This document shows positions 1 through 9,594 of a stretch of DNA of 64,000 nucleotides, piece after piece. Each line of letters begins with the position of its first letter. Within the stretch, counting starts at the first letter, position 1. The notes beneath the pieces are model-generated. The model did not search any database, was not told the DNA's origin, and saw only the letters and a program-made list of their open reading frames with translations. The translations under genes and the position numbers were made by a program. The stretch is from Actinacidiphila fildesensis (lineage in GTDB: Bacteria; Actinomycetota; Actinomycetes; Streptomycetales; Streptomycetaceae): assembly GCF_042652185.1 (NCBI RefSeq), contig NZ_JBHSIX010000038.1. The stretch is one strand, 5' to 3'.

Positions 1-381
1 GGCGAACCGCTCGTGAAGTGGTCCACGCACGACCGCTCGACCGGACACCTGCTGCTGGGCGAGGTCGTCGCCACCGCCGGACTCGTCCTGCTGATCTTCG
101 GCCTGGCCCGCACCGGCCGACTGCGCTTCGCACCGGTCGCCGTCGCCTCGTACATCGGTGCCGCCTACTGGTTCACCTCGTCGACGTCGTTCGCCAATCC
201 GGCGGTGACGATCGGCCGGGCTTTCACCGACACCTTCGCCGGGATCGCCCCGAGCTCGGTGCCCGGCTTCATCGGCGCCCAACTCGCCGGCGCCGTTGTG
301 GGCCTGGCCCTGGTCGCGCTCGTCTTCGGCCGGACCGGCACCGCTGCTGCGGCAGCCACCGCCGCAGCGGGAGCCGAATGA
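1..381 (+). CDS. Aquaporin/MIP-family channel, C-terminal part (runs in from the left edge)
   Basis: The reading frame is open from the first base, so the gene starts before the window and only about 126 C-terminal residues are visible. They contain three hydrophobic segments and the second pore motif of the MIP family, ANPAVTIGR (the NPA box followed by the selectivity-filter arginine). MIP proteins conduct water, glycerol or small neutral solutes such as metalloid hydroxides across the membrane. The C-terminus is a short Ala/Gly-rich tail. The gene converges on the next one, 80 bases away. The family is clear from the NPA box; the solute cannot be told from this part. Confidence 0.85.
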   Translation, partial: GEPLVKWSTHDRSTGHLLLGEVVATAGLVLLIFGLARTGRLRFAPVAVASYIGAAYWFTSSTSFANPAVTIGRAFTDTFAGIAPSSVPGFIGAQLAGAVVGLALVALVFGRTGTAAAAATAAAGAE

Positions 382-405
382 CCCACGCCGCGCGGGTGCA
401 GTGAT

Positions 406-435
406 CGGCGGCGGCCCAGCCAGGGCTCGCCGCCG
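406..435. terminator. Possible hairpin between convergent genes
   Basis: Inverted repeat CGGCGGCG / CGCCGCCG with a 14-base loop, in the 79-base gap between the convergent channel and lectin genes. No T-run follows; it is short and in GC-rich DNA, so it is weakly supported. Confidence 0.3.
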
Positions 436-460
436 GCTACCACCTGCGCCAGTTCGGCGT

Positions 461-1972
461 TCAGCCTCGTTTGAAGACCGCCTCAGCCTTGTTGTGGCCG
501 CAGGGAAGCAGCTGGATCGCCGTGCCGCCGTTCACCGTGCCCACGCACAGTTTGGCCTGCTCGGAGTAGACGGTGCTGTTGCCGGCGCGGACGGAGAACC
601 GCTGCGCCGGATTGCCGCTGCAGTTCGCGAGCTGCACCACCGTGCCGGGGGCGGTGGCACCCCAGGCGGCGTCCATGCAGAGGCCTTTCGTCCGGACCGT
701 GCCGTTCGAGGGGTCCCACTTCTGGTTCGCGCTGCCGTCGCACGCCGCCAGGATCAGCGGTGTGCCGTCCGAGGCCTTCGATCCGCTGAGGCACTTGCCG
801 GTGCCGGGGTTCACCAGCGCGGTCGCCGTTCCGGCATTGCCCCCGTTGGTGGTTCCCCCGCTCGCGGGGGGAGTGCTCGCCGTCGGCTTCGAAGTGGCGG
901 CGTCCTGGGGAGCCCCCTGGGTGCCGGGGGCCTTGGCCCCGGGTGCGGAGGACGATGAGGAGTCCTTCAGCGTGAGAACGAGGGCAGTGCCCATCAGGCA
1001 GGCGCCGACCGCGGTCGCCACGATCACCCAGCGGCGGGTGAACGGCCCTCCTCTCCGGCGGTTCTCGGGTGCGGCCCCGCCGACGGGGTGGCCGGCAGGA
1101 TCGGCACCCGCCTCCTCATGGGCGGGCGCGTCCGATGACGGATGCAGCCGGCGTGCCACGGGCTCGTCCAGGAGGCCGGTGTCCACGACACCGTTCGCGT
1201 CGATGGTGAAGCGCCACCGCGGCTGGTCGACCCGGCCGACGACGACCACCGACCAGCGTCCGTCCGGATCGTCCGCCAGCTTGGTGATGCGTTCGCGTTG
1301 GCGGTCACGGCCGCCGGGCAGACCGACCAGCAGTGCCACCCCGCCGCTCACGTCGTCCAGCGCGGCATCGCCGTCGGTCAGGGCCTGGGTCGGTGACTCG
1401 GCCGATCCGAACCGCTCCGCGGCCCCTGGTCTGAACCCGATCCGGACCACCTGCACACCCTGTGACCACGGGCTCGTGGTGAGCTCGCGGGTCCACGCCT
1501 CGGCCAGGGCCCTTGCCTGCCGGGCGTCGCCCTCCAGGCTGATGATGCCGCCGACCTGACTGAGGTTCAGCAGCGCGAAGCCCGAGGCGGTGTCGCCGAG
1601 CGAGACCAGCTTCGGGTACGGGTCCGGCAGTGACTCCGCCACACTCGCGCTCTGCAGCATGCGCAGCCGCGCATGCCAGGTCCGGCCGCCGTGATCGGCG
1701 GTCCACCCGACGGGGGGACGCTCGTCGGGGGTCTTGAGGCGAAGCCAGACGGTGTCGGGTCCGACGACGACCACATGGGCCACGGGAACACCGCGGTTCT
1801 CGCGGTCGCAGGCGGTGGCCAGGACGCGTACGACCCGGTCCACGGTCCACAGGCCGTGATCGGCGCCCCGGGCCGGCCCCGATCGTGCCTCGGTCCTTCG
1901 CGACCTGCGCAGCCGGGCACGCCAGTCGCCGCGGCGAGGAACGCGATCAGCGGATCGGCTCGGCAGTGTCAC
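461..1972 (-). CDS. Membrane-anchored protein with C-terminal ricin-type beta-trefoil, next to the type VII secretion genes
   Basis: About 503 residues. The N-terminal ~300 residues look like a soluble domain I do not recognise. One transmembrane helix (about residues 314-336, following a basic stretch) is followed by a Pro/Ser/Thr/Ala-rich linker and a trefoil lectin domain (about 383-503) with repeated Cys and QKW/QRF motifs. The layout is cytoplasmic N-domain, single membrane span, extracellular lectin. The GTG at 1972 was chosen because GAGGGG lies 8 bases upstream; the longer form from GTG 2062 has no ribosome site. It is divergent from the WXG100 gene and separated from it by a palindrome, which suggests a role in the same secretion locus, perhaps sensing or binding wall sugars; that role is inference. 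Confidence 0.72.
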   Translation of the reverse strand: MTLPSRSADRVPRRGDWRARLRRSRRTEARSGPARGADHGLWTVDRVVRVLATACDRENRGVPVAHVVVVGPDTVWLRLKTPDERPPVGWTADHGGRTWHARLRMLQSASVAESLPDPYPKLVSLGDTASGFALLNLSQVGGIISLEGDARQARALAEAWTRELTTSPWSQGVQVVRIGFRPGAAERFGSAESPTQALTDGDAALDDVSGGVALLVGLPGGRDRQRERITKLADDPDGRWSVVVVGRVDQPRWRFTIDANGVVDTGLLDEPVARRLHPSSDAPAHEEAGADPAGHPVGGAAPENRRRGGPFTRRWVIVATAVGACLMGTALVLTLKDSSSSSAPGAKAPGTQGAPQDAATSKPTASTPPASGGTTNGGNAGTATALVNPGTGKCLSGSKASDGTPLILAACDGSANQKWDPSNGTVRTKGLCMDAAWGATAPGTVVQLANCSGNPAQRFSVRAGNSTVYSEQAKLCVGTVNGGTAIQLLPCGHNKAEAVFKRG

Positions 1973-2276
1973 CTGTGGCCCCTCGGTTGTGGGCGGCTGG
2001 TCGTGTCGGGCGCGCACCCCGCCAGGCGCGGCTGGCCGCGTCGTCAGGAGCTGCCCCACCACGAGCGGAGCGCACGGGGTTTTCGTCGTGCCCCGAACGT
2101 TGGCCTTCCCGCCAGGGAAGTGTCAACGCCGGGCAGGGGGAGGGCTTGGGCCCTTGGGCCCAAGCCTCCAGCCGGTGTTCTGGACCGCCACTGGGTCCGT
2201 TCCTAGCATCGGCAGCGTCCGTGCCGAACGAGTCGGTGCGTACCGAGACGCTCGGCGACACCAGAAGGGACACACC
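1973..2276. other. Divergent control region between the lectin protein and the WXG100 gene
   Basis: No gene is supported here; an in-frame upstream extension of the left gene to 2062 lacks a ribosome site. The region holds the perfect dyad at 2143-2166 and, near 2265, the AGAAGGGA ribosome site of the WXG100 gene. Confidence 0.5.
2143..2166. promoter_or_regulatory. Perfect 11+2+11 palindrome, probable operator
   Basis: GGCTTGGGCCC and GGGCCCAAGCC flank a 2-base TT centre. The centre is too short for a stable RNA loop, so a protein-binding site is more likely than a terminator. It sits about 110 bases upstream of the WXG100 start and about 170 upstream of the divergent lectin gene. No regulator gene is adjacent. 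Confidence 0.5.
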
Positions 2277-2576
2277 ATGGCGAATCTGAACGTCACCTAC
2301 CAGGAGATGTCGGACACCGCGAACACGATGCGCACCAACAAGGCCGATATCGACGACAAACTCACGCAGTGCAAGAGCATCGTCGACGGCCTGACGGCCA
2401 GCGGCTTCGTCACCGAGCAGGCATCGGGAAAGTTCGACGAAGTGCACACCGAGTTCGTCACCTCGGCCAATCAGGCCATGGAGACCCTGGACCAGCTGTC
2501 GGTGTGGCTCGACAAGGCCGTGGACGCGCTGCGTGACATGGACACCCAGCTCTCCGGTTCCCTCAACCAGAAGTAG
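2277..2576 (+). CDS. WXG100-family (Esx-like) small secreted protein
   Basis: A 99-residue, all-helical, acidic protein of typical Esx length, directly upstream of EccC. Proteins of this family are exported as helical-hairpin dimers by type VII systems and are recognised by the last ATPase domain of EccC. The turn reads TASGFVTE, so the classical Trp of W-x-G is replaced while the glycine is kept, a variant I have seen in streptomycete members. ATG 2277 follows AGAAGGGA at good spacing. The gene is followed after 87 bases by eccC, so co-transcription is likely. Confidence 0.82.
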   Translation: MANLNVTYQEMSDTANTMRTNKADIDDKLTQCKSIVDGLTASGFVTEQASGKFDEVHTEFVTSANQAMETLDQLSVWLDKAVDALRDMDTQLSGSLNQK

Positions 2577-2663
2577 CCGGCCCAGAGCGGCCGGCGCCGT
2601 ACGTGCGCCCCGCGCCGGCCGCTCCCTCGGCTCGGGCGCCCGGACTGATGAGGGTGGGGAACC

Positions 2664-5600
2664 ATGCCCATGATGATCACCATTGCCCGGCTACCGGACT
2701 GGTCGGCCGACGTGGTCGTGGATGCCGATCCCACCACCGTCCTCCGCGACGTCGTCAAGAACCTGCTGGACAGCCTTGATGCGTCGCAGACCCCGCCGTC
2801 CGGCGATCCGGGTGTGACGGCGGTCTATCTCGCCGATCAGCCGCTCGACCTCTCCACGCCCCTGGCGGACAGCGGGATCCACGACGGCACCGTCCTGTGG
2901 CTCGGCACGCCCGGCCCCGTCGCGGGCCCGGACACCGGTCTGGCCACGGTCAGGGCCGTGGCGGGCGCCGACGCCGGGCGGGTCTGGTACCTCGACGCGG
3001 GCGAGCACCGCATCGGATCCGGTGCCGGTTGCCGCATCATCATGGGCAGTGACCAGCCGGCGGTGGTCGCCGTCGTCCGGGTGTCCCTCGACGCCTCGGT
3101 GCACGTGCGCGCGGGCACGTCCTCCGCCCTGCTCGACCGCACCCCGCTGCCCGACCACGAGGTCGCCTGGCGGGAGACGTCCCAACTCCTGGTCGGGAAA
3201 ACCATCCTGGAGGCGTATCCGCTGCTGAGCCCGGATGCCGTCGTCGAACCCTCGCCAGAGGGTGAGTACCTGGACTACAACCGTCCCCCTCGGCTGCTTC
3301 CCTTCGAGCAGCGCACCGCGTTCCGCCTCCCGAACCGGCCCAAGCCGTCGGCACCGAGCGCACTGCCCTGGCTGGCGGCAGCGCTGCCCGCCGTCTTCGG
3401 CGGCGCGTTCGCGGTGATGATGGACAACCCGTTGTTCCTGATGATGGCGGCGATGTCGCCGGTCATGGTCCTCGGGAACTGGTTCACCGGGCGGCGTCAG
3501 GGCCGGATCAGCAACCGGCGTCAGCTGGCCGAACACCAGGCCCAGCTCGAGGCCACCGAAGCCGAGATCACGGCGGCGCTGGAGCAGGAACGCTTGGACT
3601 ACCGCGCCGCCAGCCCGGACCCGGCCGAGTTGCTCGTCATCGCGACCGGTCCGCGGGCCCGGCTCTGGGAACGCCGCCGCACCGATCCTGACCACCTGCT
3701 GGTCCGGGTCGGCATCGCCGACCTGCCCACCAAGATCTCTGTCGAGGGGGGCGACGGCACGCACCGCCAACGGGAAGTCCGGGCGGTGCGGGACGTCCCC
3801 GCGGCCTTCTCCATCGCGCAGACGGGTGTCGTCGGTGTCGCGGGGCTCGGCGACTGGCCGCGTCGTACCGCGCGCTGGCTGGTCGGTCAACTGGCCGTGC
3901 TGCAGAGTCCTCGCGACGTGCAGCTGTACATCCTGACCGACCCGGCGGGGGAGTCGCTATGGGAGTGGGCGGCTTGGCTGCCGCACACCCGGCCGATGCT
4001 GGGGCAGCAGGCGCTGGCTCTGCTGGGTGCCGACGCCGAGACGCTCGGCCGCCGGGTCGCCGAGCTGACCGAGCTCATCAACGCACGTCAGCAGGCGCGT
4101 CTCAACGCCGGCTTCGGGGCGGTGCTCGCCGACCCGGACGTCGTCGTGGTGCTGGACGGTGCCCGACGACTGCGGGCGTTGCCCGGAATGGTGACGATCC
4201 TGCAGGAAGGACCCGCGGTCGGCGTCTACAGCATCTGTGTGGACGCCGACGAACGCACCCTGCCTGAGGAGTGCGCGACCGTCCTGGTCGGGGGCGCCGC
4301 GCGGCCGGCCACCCTACGGCAGCAGCGCGCGGCACAGATCGACGACATCCTCGCGGACGAGGTGGCGGACAGCTGGTACGCGGCGACCGGGTGCCGGCTG
4401 GCGCCCCTGCGCGATGTCAGCGACAACCAGGGCGAGGCCGCGCTGCCGGCCGCCGCGCGCCTGCTGGAGGTCCTCGGACTGGAGGAGCCGACCGGTGCCT
4501 CGATCGCTGCCCGCTGGCGTGCCTCGGGCCGTACCACCAAGGCTGTGGTCGGCTATTCGCTCAGCGGCCCGTTCGCGCTCGACCTGGTCAACCACGGCCC
4601 GCACGGCCTGGTGGCGGGCACGACCGGTTCGGGCAAGTCGGAGTTCCTGCAGACCCTGGTGGCGTCGCTGGCCGTGGCCAACCGCCCGGACGCCATGACC
4701 TTCGTCCTGGTCGACTACAAGGGCGGTGCCGCGTTCAAGGACTGCGTCCAACTGCCCCACACCGTCGGCCTGGTGACGGACCTGGACACGCATCTCGTCG
4801 AGCGGGCCCTGGCCTCGCTGAGCGCCGAGTTGACCCATCGCGAGCACCGGCTCGCGGCCGCGGGCGCGAAAGACCTGGAGGACTACCTCGACTACGCCAG
4901 CCGACGGCCCGAACTGGCTCCCATACCACGCCTGCTCATCGTCATCGACGAGTTCGCCTCCATGGCGCGCGAGCTGCCCGACTTCGTCACCGGCCTGGTC
5001 AACGTCGCCCAGCGCGGCCGTTCGCTGGGCATCCATCTGATCCTGGCGACCCAACGCCCGTCCGGTGTGGTGTCGGCGGAAATCCGCGCCAACACCAACC
5101 TGCGGGTCGCGCTGCGGGTGACCGATTCCGGAGAGAGCACCGATGTCATCGATGCCCGGGAAGCCGCGAGCATCCCGGCGTCGACTCCGGGGCGGGGCTA
5201 CGCCCGGCTCGGGCACAGCTCGCTGATCCCGTTCCAGACCGGCCGGGTGGGGGCCGCCGCCCGCCGGCCGACCGGACAGCGGTCGTGGCCGTCCCGTTCC
5301 TGCAGCCGGTCTCGTGGCTGGACCTCGGCCTGCCCGCGCCGCAGCGCCCGCACAGCACGGCCGAGACCAACGAACTGACCGACCTGTCAGTCCTGGTGAC
5401 AGCGATCAGACAGGCCAACGACATGGTGGGCATCGCCCCGCAGCGCCGGCCGTGGCTGCCGCCGCCGCTGCCGCTGTCGCCGGTGGTCGAGCTGGCGGCG
5501 GATCCGGTCCGCGGTACCCGGGAGGATCCGTCCTTCTCCTGGGCGGTACAGGACCTGCCGACGCAGCAGCGCCAGGAACCCGTGACGGTGGACCTGGCCA

Positions 5601-7078
5601 CCTTCGGGCACCTGCACATCATCGGAGGCCCGCGCTCCGGGCGCTCCGCGGCGCTGCGGACCTTCGCGGCCGCGGCGGCCAGTGCGTCCAGCGTCGCCGA
5701 CCTGCACCTGTACGGGCTCGACTGCGGCAACGGAGCCCTGCTTCCGCTCACCAAGCTGCCGCACTGTGGCGCGGTGGTGCAGCGCTCGGAGACCGACCGG
5801 GCCGTCCGGCTGCTGCAACGCCTGGACGCCGAGGTGCGGAACCGTCAGCGACTGCTCGGTGAGGGAGGCTTCGCCGATGTGTCGGAGCAGCGGGCGGCCG
5901 CCCAGGAGTCCGAGCGGTTGCCCCATATCGTGCTGTTGCTCGACCGCTGGGAAGGGTTCATGGGAACCCTCAACGAGTACGACGCCGGGGCGCTGACCGA
6001 ACTGATCCAGACCCTGCACCGCGAGGGCGCCAGCGCCGGGGTGCACGTGGTCATCGCCGGTGACCGCATGTTGCTGACCGGCCGGATGAGTTCGCTGTGC
6101 GAGGACAAGCTGGTGCTGCGGCTGTCGGACCGCAGCGACGCCAGCCTGGCCGGGCTGAACCCGCGGAAGATCCCGGAGAACCTGCCACCGGGCCGTGGTT
6201 ACCGCGCGGGCAGCGCGATCGAGACCCAGGTCGCGCTGGTGGCGGCCGACCCGGCGGGTCCGGCGCAGGTGGCCGCGGTGCATGCGCTGGCCGCCCGGCT
6301 CGTCGAGCGGGAAGCGGGGGTCGAGAAGTCGGCGCGGCCGAACCGGATCGCGGTGCTGCCCACGGACCTCACGTTCGAGCAGGCGTGGGAGGCGGTCGGG
6401 ACCCCGGCCCCCATGTGGGCACTGGTGGGGGTCGGCGGCGACGACCTCGAGCCGGTCGGGGCCGACCTGCTGGGTGATCAGCCGACCTTCCTGGTCGCCG
6501 GACCGTCCCGGTCCGGGCGCAGCACGGCACTCGCCGTCATGGCGGAGTCGCTGCTGCGCGGTGGCACCGAGATCGTCATCGGTGCCCCCATGAACTCCCC
6601 GCTGCGCGGCTTCGAGGGCCGGCCCGGGGTGCGGGGTGTCATCACCGGCGAGGAGCCGGCGGAGCGGGAGTTCTCCGAACTGCTGGACCCCGGTGACGGT
6701 CCGGTGGTGCTCCTGGTCGACGATGCCGAGGCATGGCGCGACCTGCGCTGCCGGGACTGGCTGAAGGCGTTCGTCCGCAAGGCTTCGGGGAGCAACCGGG
6801 GCGTGATCCTCGGCGGGAACGTCGCCTCGGTAGCGGCGGGCTTCTCCGGCTGGCAGGCGGAGGTCAAGAAGAACCGGCGCGGCGCGCTGCTGTCCCCTCC
6901 CGGCATGGGCGACGGCGACCTGGTCGGCGTCCGGCTGACGCGTTCTCAGATCGCCGCCAGGGTCGTGCCGGGCGCGGCACTGGTCCACCTGGGCAGCGGC
7001 AGCCTGCTGACCACCCAGATCCCTTCGGCAGCGCCGGCCCGGCCCGGCGGACCCACCCACGACACGCGGGAGCAGTGA
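2664..7078 (+). pseudogene. eccC: EccC-type type VII secretion ATPase, interrupted by a 1-base frameshift
   Basis: EccC is the membrane motor that recognises and exports Esx substrates. In order: an N-terminal FHA-like region (to about residue 190), two adjacent membrane helices (about 232-275), then three FtsK/SpoIIIE ATPase modules. The first has an intact Walker A (GTTGSGKS, about residue 652) and Walker B (LLIVIDEF). The second (GGPRSGRS, about 987) and third (GPSRSGRS, about 1280) have Arg in place of the Walker lysine, so only the first is likely to hydrolyse ATP. The frame is lost in a G-run at 5249-5253: the upstream frame stops at 5378, while a frame one base earlier continues the family sequence to the TGA at 7076-7078. 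Restoring one G gives a protein of about 1,471 residues, normal for streptomycete EccC. The stop overlaps the next ATG. Confidence 0.85.
5249..5253 (+). other. Homopolymer frameshift site in eccC
   Basis: A run of five G. With six G the frame reads VGGRRPPADRTAVV and joins the two halves without loss of family sequence; with five G the ORF leaves frame and ends 125 bases later. It could be an assembly or sequencing error, a real inactivating mutation, or slippage during expression. Confidence 0.8.
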
Positions 7079-7356
7079 TGGCAGACCTGGTGGTGAAGGA
7101 CCTGAAGGACCTGGTCAGCGATCTCAACGAACTGATCAGCCAGTTCGAGGGGGCGTTGGACTTCCAGAACGACGACAAGGGGCTCTGGGGTCAGCACAAC
7201 GCCAATCTGTCGATGGGCGACTTCGCGGACAACTGGACCGTCCACCGCGACGCGATGGTCAAGGACATGAAATCCCTCCGCGACAAGGTGACCAAGATCG
7301 ACGATGCGTGGTCGCAGGGGGAACAACAGCTGATGGACACGTTCCAGAACGGTTGA
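7078..7356 (+). CDS. Second small Esx-like/type VII target protein
   Basis: A 92-residue, charged, helical protein whose ATG shares a base with the TGA of eccC, implying translational coupling. It has a central W-G pair (KGLWGQH) and an F-A-x-N-W-x-x-H-R pattern seen in proteins that partner WXG100 substrates in actinomycetes. With the protein encoded before EccC it may form the heterodimer exported by this system. No signal peptide is present, as expected for type VII substrates. Family assignment is by size, composition and position. Confidence 0.7.
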   Translation: MADLVVKDLKDLVSDLNELISQFEGALDFQNDDKGLWGQHNANLSMGDFADNWTVHRDAMVKDMKSLRDKVTKIDDAWSQGEQQLMDTFQNG

Positions 7357-7378
7357 CGAGTCGCTCAAGGAGAACCGC

Positions 7379-8860
7379 ATGGCAATCAGAAATCTCGACT
7401 GGTCGTCGCTGGACCTGGACTCGGACCCCGCCTACGCCGACCCCGACGTGGTGAGCGCGGCGCAGAAGCGTTACAGCCACATCGCCACGACCATCGATGA
7501 CGCGACCGCCAAGCTCGGGCAGATCGTGGACAGCGACAGTGACAGCCTCGCCGGCCAGTACGTCGAGGGGCTGAAGTCCGAGGCCGGCACCCTCAAGGAC
7601 AGCCTCGGCAAGGCCGCGGTGCGCTACCACGATGTCGCCAACGAGATCGGCAAGTATGAGCCGGATCTGGACCGGGGGCTCAGCGAGACCGCCGGCGCGC
7701 TTCAGGACGCCGACGAGGCCCAGGGCTCCCAGACCAAGGCGAAGGGCCTACCGGATCCGACGAAGAGTCCGGACGGCACCATCACCCCCGAGGAACAGCA
7801 GAAGGGCACCGACAAGGAGAAGGCCAACTCCGAGGCGGCCTCGAAGATGGCAGCGGCGAAGACGCGGCTCAACAACGCCGTGGACGCTCTCAACGTGGCC
7901 GGCAAGCGCTTCGGCGACGCGGTCAGCGCCAGAAGGTACACCGATGGGCTGACCGACTCCTACAAGGACAAGCTCGATGCCGTCATGGCCAAGATCAGCC
8001 AGATCTTCGCCATCATCGGCATGATCCTGGGCGTCCTCGCGATCCTCATCCCCGGTGTGAACGTCATCGTCATCGCCGGGGTGGTCGCCGGTGCCGTCAC
8101 GCTGATCGCCAACATCGTGCTGTACGTCGACGGCAAGGGCAGCGTCCTGGACGTCGTGCTCGGGGCGGTCGGGCTCGGCCTGGCCGGTCTGGGCGCCATC
8201 GTCGCGGTGGTGGGCAAGGGGATTTCCAGTATCGCCAAGGCCGCCGCCCTCGCGAACCGGCCGGGCGGAGCCGGCGGCATCCAACTGGTGCCGTTGCGGC
8301 CGCCCGCCGGCTCCATTCCGAACTTCTCCAGGCCGTTCGGGGCGGGCAACCCGCGTCCCGGCGGAGGTGTCCCGAACTTCTCCCGGCCGTTCGGGCCGAA
8401 CAACAGGCCGGGAAACGTGCCGGGTCGCCCTGCCCCGGGCTCCCAACCGGCCGGGGCACCGCCGCCGAACGTGGCCGCCGACTGGCAGAACACGTCGAAG
8501 TGGTTCAACAATCCGGCCACCAACTGGCTGCTGGGCAAATTCGGCGCCACCACCCCCGAGATCGGGTTCTGGGCATCGAACTGGGCCGGGCTCCAGGGCG
8601 CCGGCAAGATGTGGGGCACCCTGCTGAGCGATCCGGCGAAGTTCGGAAAGGACTTCGCGAGCATCCTCGGCGGTATCAAGGGGCCCCTCGACCTGTCGGC
8701 CATCACCAAGGCGGCCGGCCTCGGGGGCATCTCGTCGCTGTGGTTCGTCTGGGGCGGCGTGAACGGCGCGTTCGGCATCGGCGCCGGCTTCATCTACACC
8801 GGTGGGCGCCTGGTCGGCTGGATCCCCGCGGTCAACCCGCCGGGCCAGGCCGCCTCGTGA
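7379..8860 (+). CDS. Putative type VII-secreted effector with hydrophobic core and Pro-rich linker
   Basis: A 493-residue protein with ATG after AAGGAGA. Residues 1-200 are charged and helical, similar to the LXG-like N-terminal domain of proteins exported with Esx partners. Residues ~203-285 are strongly hydrophobic (three or four membrane-like segments), then comes a Gly/Pro-rich linker with two copies of PNFSRPFG, and a C-terminal ~145 residues rich in Trp, Gly and Phe. No catalytic motif is recognisable. A membrane-inserting or pore-forming toxin would fit, but this is inference from hydropathy and context. No clear immunity gene follows. Confidence 0.65.
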   Translation: MAIRNLDWSSLDLDSDPAYADPDVVSAAQKRYSHIATTIDDATAKLGQIVDSDSDSLAGQYVEGLKSEAGTLKDSLGKAAVRYHDVANEIGKYEPDLDRGLSETAGALQDADEAQGSQTKAKGLPDPTKSPDGTITPEEQQKGTDKEKANSEAASKMAAAKTRLNNAVDALNVAGKRFGDAVSARRYTDGLTDSYKDKLDAVMAKISQIFAIIGMILGVLAILIPGVNVIVIAGVVAGAVTLIANIVLYVDGKGSVLDVVLGAVGLGLAGLGAIVAVVGKGISSIAKAAALANRPGGAGGIQLVPLRPPAGSIPNFSRPFGAGNPRPGGGVPNFSRPFGPNNRPGNVPGRPAPGSQPAGAPPPNVAADWQNTSKWFNNPATNWLLGKFGATTPEIGFWASNWAGLQGAGKMWGTLLSDPAKFGKDFASILGGIKGPLDLSAITKAAGLGGISSLWFVWGGVNGAFGIGAGFIYTGGRLVGWIPAVNPPGQAAS

Positions 8861-8874
8861 GGACGGGAGAGACG

Positions 8875-8925
8875 ATGAGCGACGACCGGCCGGCGCCGAC
8901 GCAGGTGGAGTGGCACTGGGCCTGA
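8875..8925 (+). CDS. Sixteen-codon ORF, probably the 5' end of a decayed gene
   Basis: ATG 8875 has a GGGAGAG ribosome site 14 bases after the effector stop and encodes MSDDRPAPTQVEWHWA before TGA. Beyond the TGA the same frame stays open for another 60 or so codons with protein-like composition at first (up to about 9070). Either it is a very short coupled peptide, or an immunity or partner gene truncated by a nonsense mutation. No family is recognised. Confidence 0.3.
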   Translation: MSDDRPAPTQVEWHWA

Positions 8926-9594
8926 GCACACGCGCTCGAGGGACCACCCACCGGTGGCCACGGCGCGGCTGACGCAGTCTCCGCAGGACGCACAGCCGCC
9001 GCCTGGGTCGCACGTACCCCGAACCAGATCCCACCCGACCGGGTTCGCCGAGAAAGGGACCGCATCATGGCGCTCAGGCAGATGGTGAGCCGGCCCCGGA
9101 GGCCAGCCAGTCCAGGAGGTCATCGGTCATCCACTCGCCGCCACCGGGGCTGTCGATGTCGCTGTCACCCGCGCCGAGGTCGAGACGGTGGACGGATGGG
9201 GCGAGCGCCCGCGGCCGTCAGGACCAGCCGTTGAGGCCCTCGGCTGCCTGGGTGATGACGGCGGCCACCGTGGCCGGACGGGAGACGTTTTCGCCGCGGC
9301 GGCCCAGCGACCCAGACACCGGCCGAGATCAGCCAGTGCGTACGGCGGCCGCGCGCCGGTGCCGGCGCAGCAGTTCCGCGAACTTCGGACGCTCGGCGAT
9401 GGGGCCACTCCCTCTCGGCGACAGAAGCATCGGAGCTACTGCGATCGGGTGAAGCCTGATCAGAGTGCTGCCGTGAGTGCGGTGTTCGCTCACGAACTCG
9501 CGCGCTCCCGCCGTGCAAGCCGGGGATCCGCGTTGTTGCGAGCAACCCGGCAAGGTGCCACCACGCGCGATCGCCGTCCTGGCAGGATGGCGGC
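8926..9594. other. Stretch without an intact gene; protein-like remnants on both strands
   Basis: No complete gene is supported. The plus strand continues the interrupted 16-codon ORF. The minus strand between about 9068 and 9300 shows short protein-like pieces in one frame separated by a stop, ending in MTDDLLDWLASGAG at about 9068-9124, and a piece FAELLRRHRRAA near 9360 that resembles the start of a helix-turn-helix domain. These look like remains of deleted genes. Confidence 0.4.

Noticed and set aside
5387..7060. 557-codon minus-strand ORF opposite eccC
   Set aside because: Shadow of the coding strand; His/Gln/Arg-rich composition typical of antisense frames in GC-rich genes.
4271..7078. 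Separate EccCb-type gene starting inside eccC
   Set aside because: The first ~330 codons of this frame are a shadow of the upstream ATPase; family sequence begins only after the G-run, so it is one gene with a frameshift.
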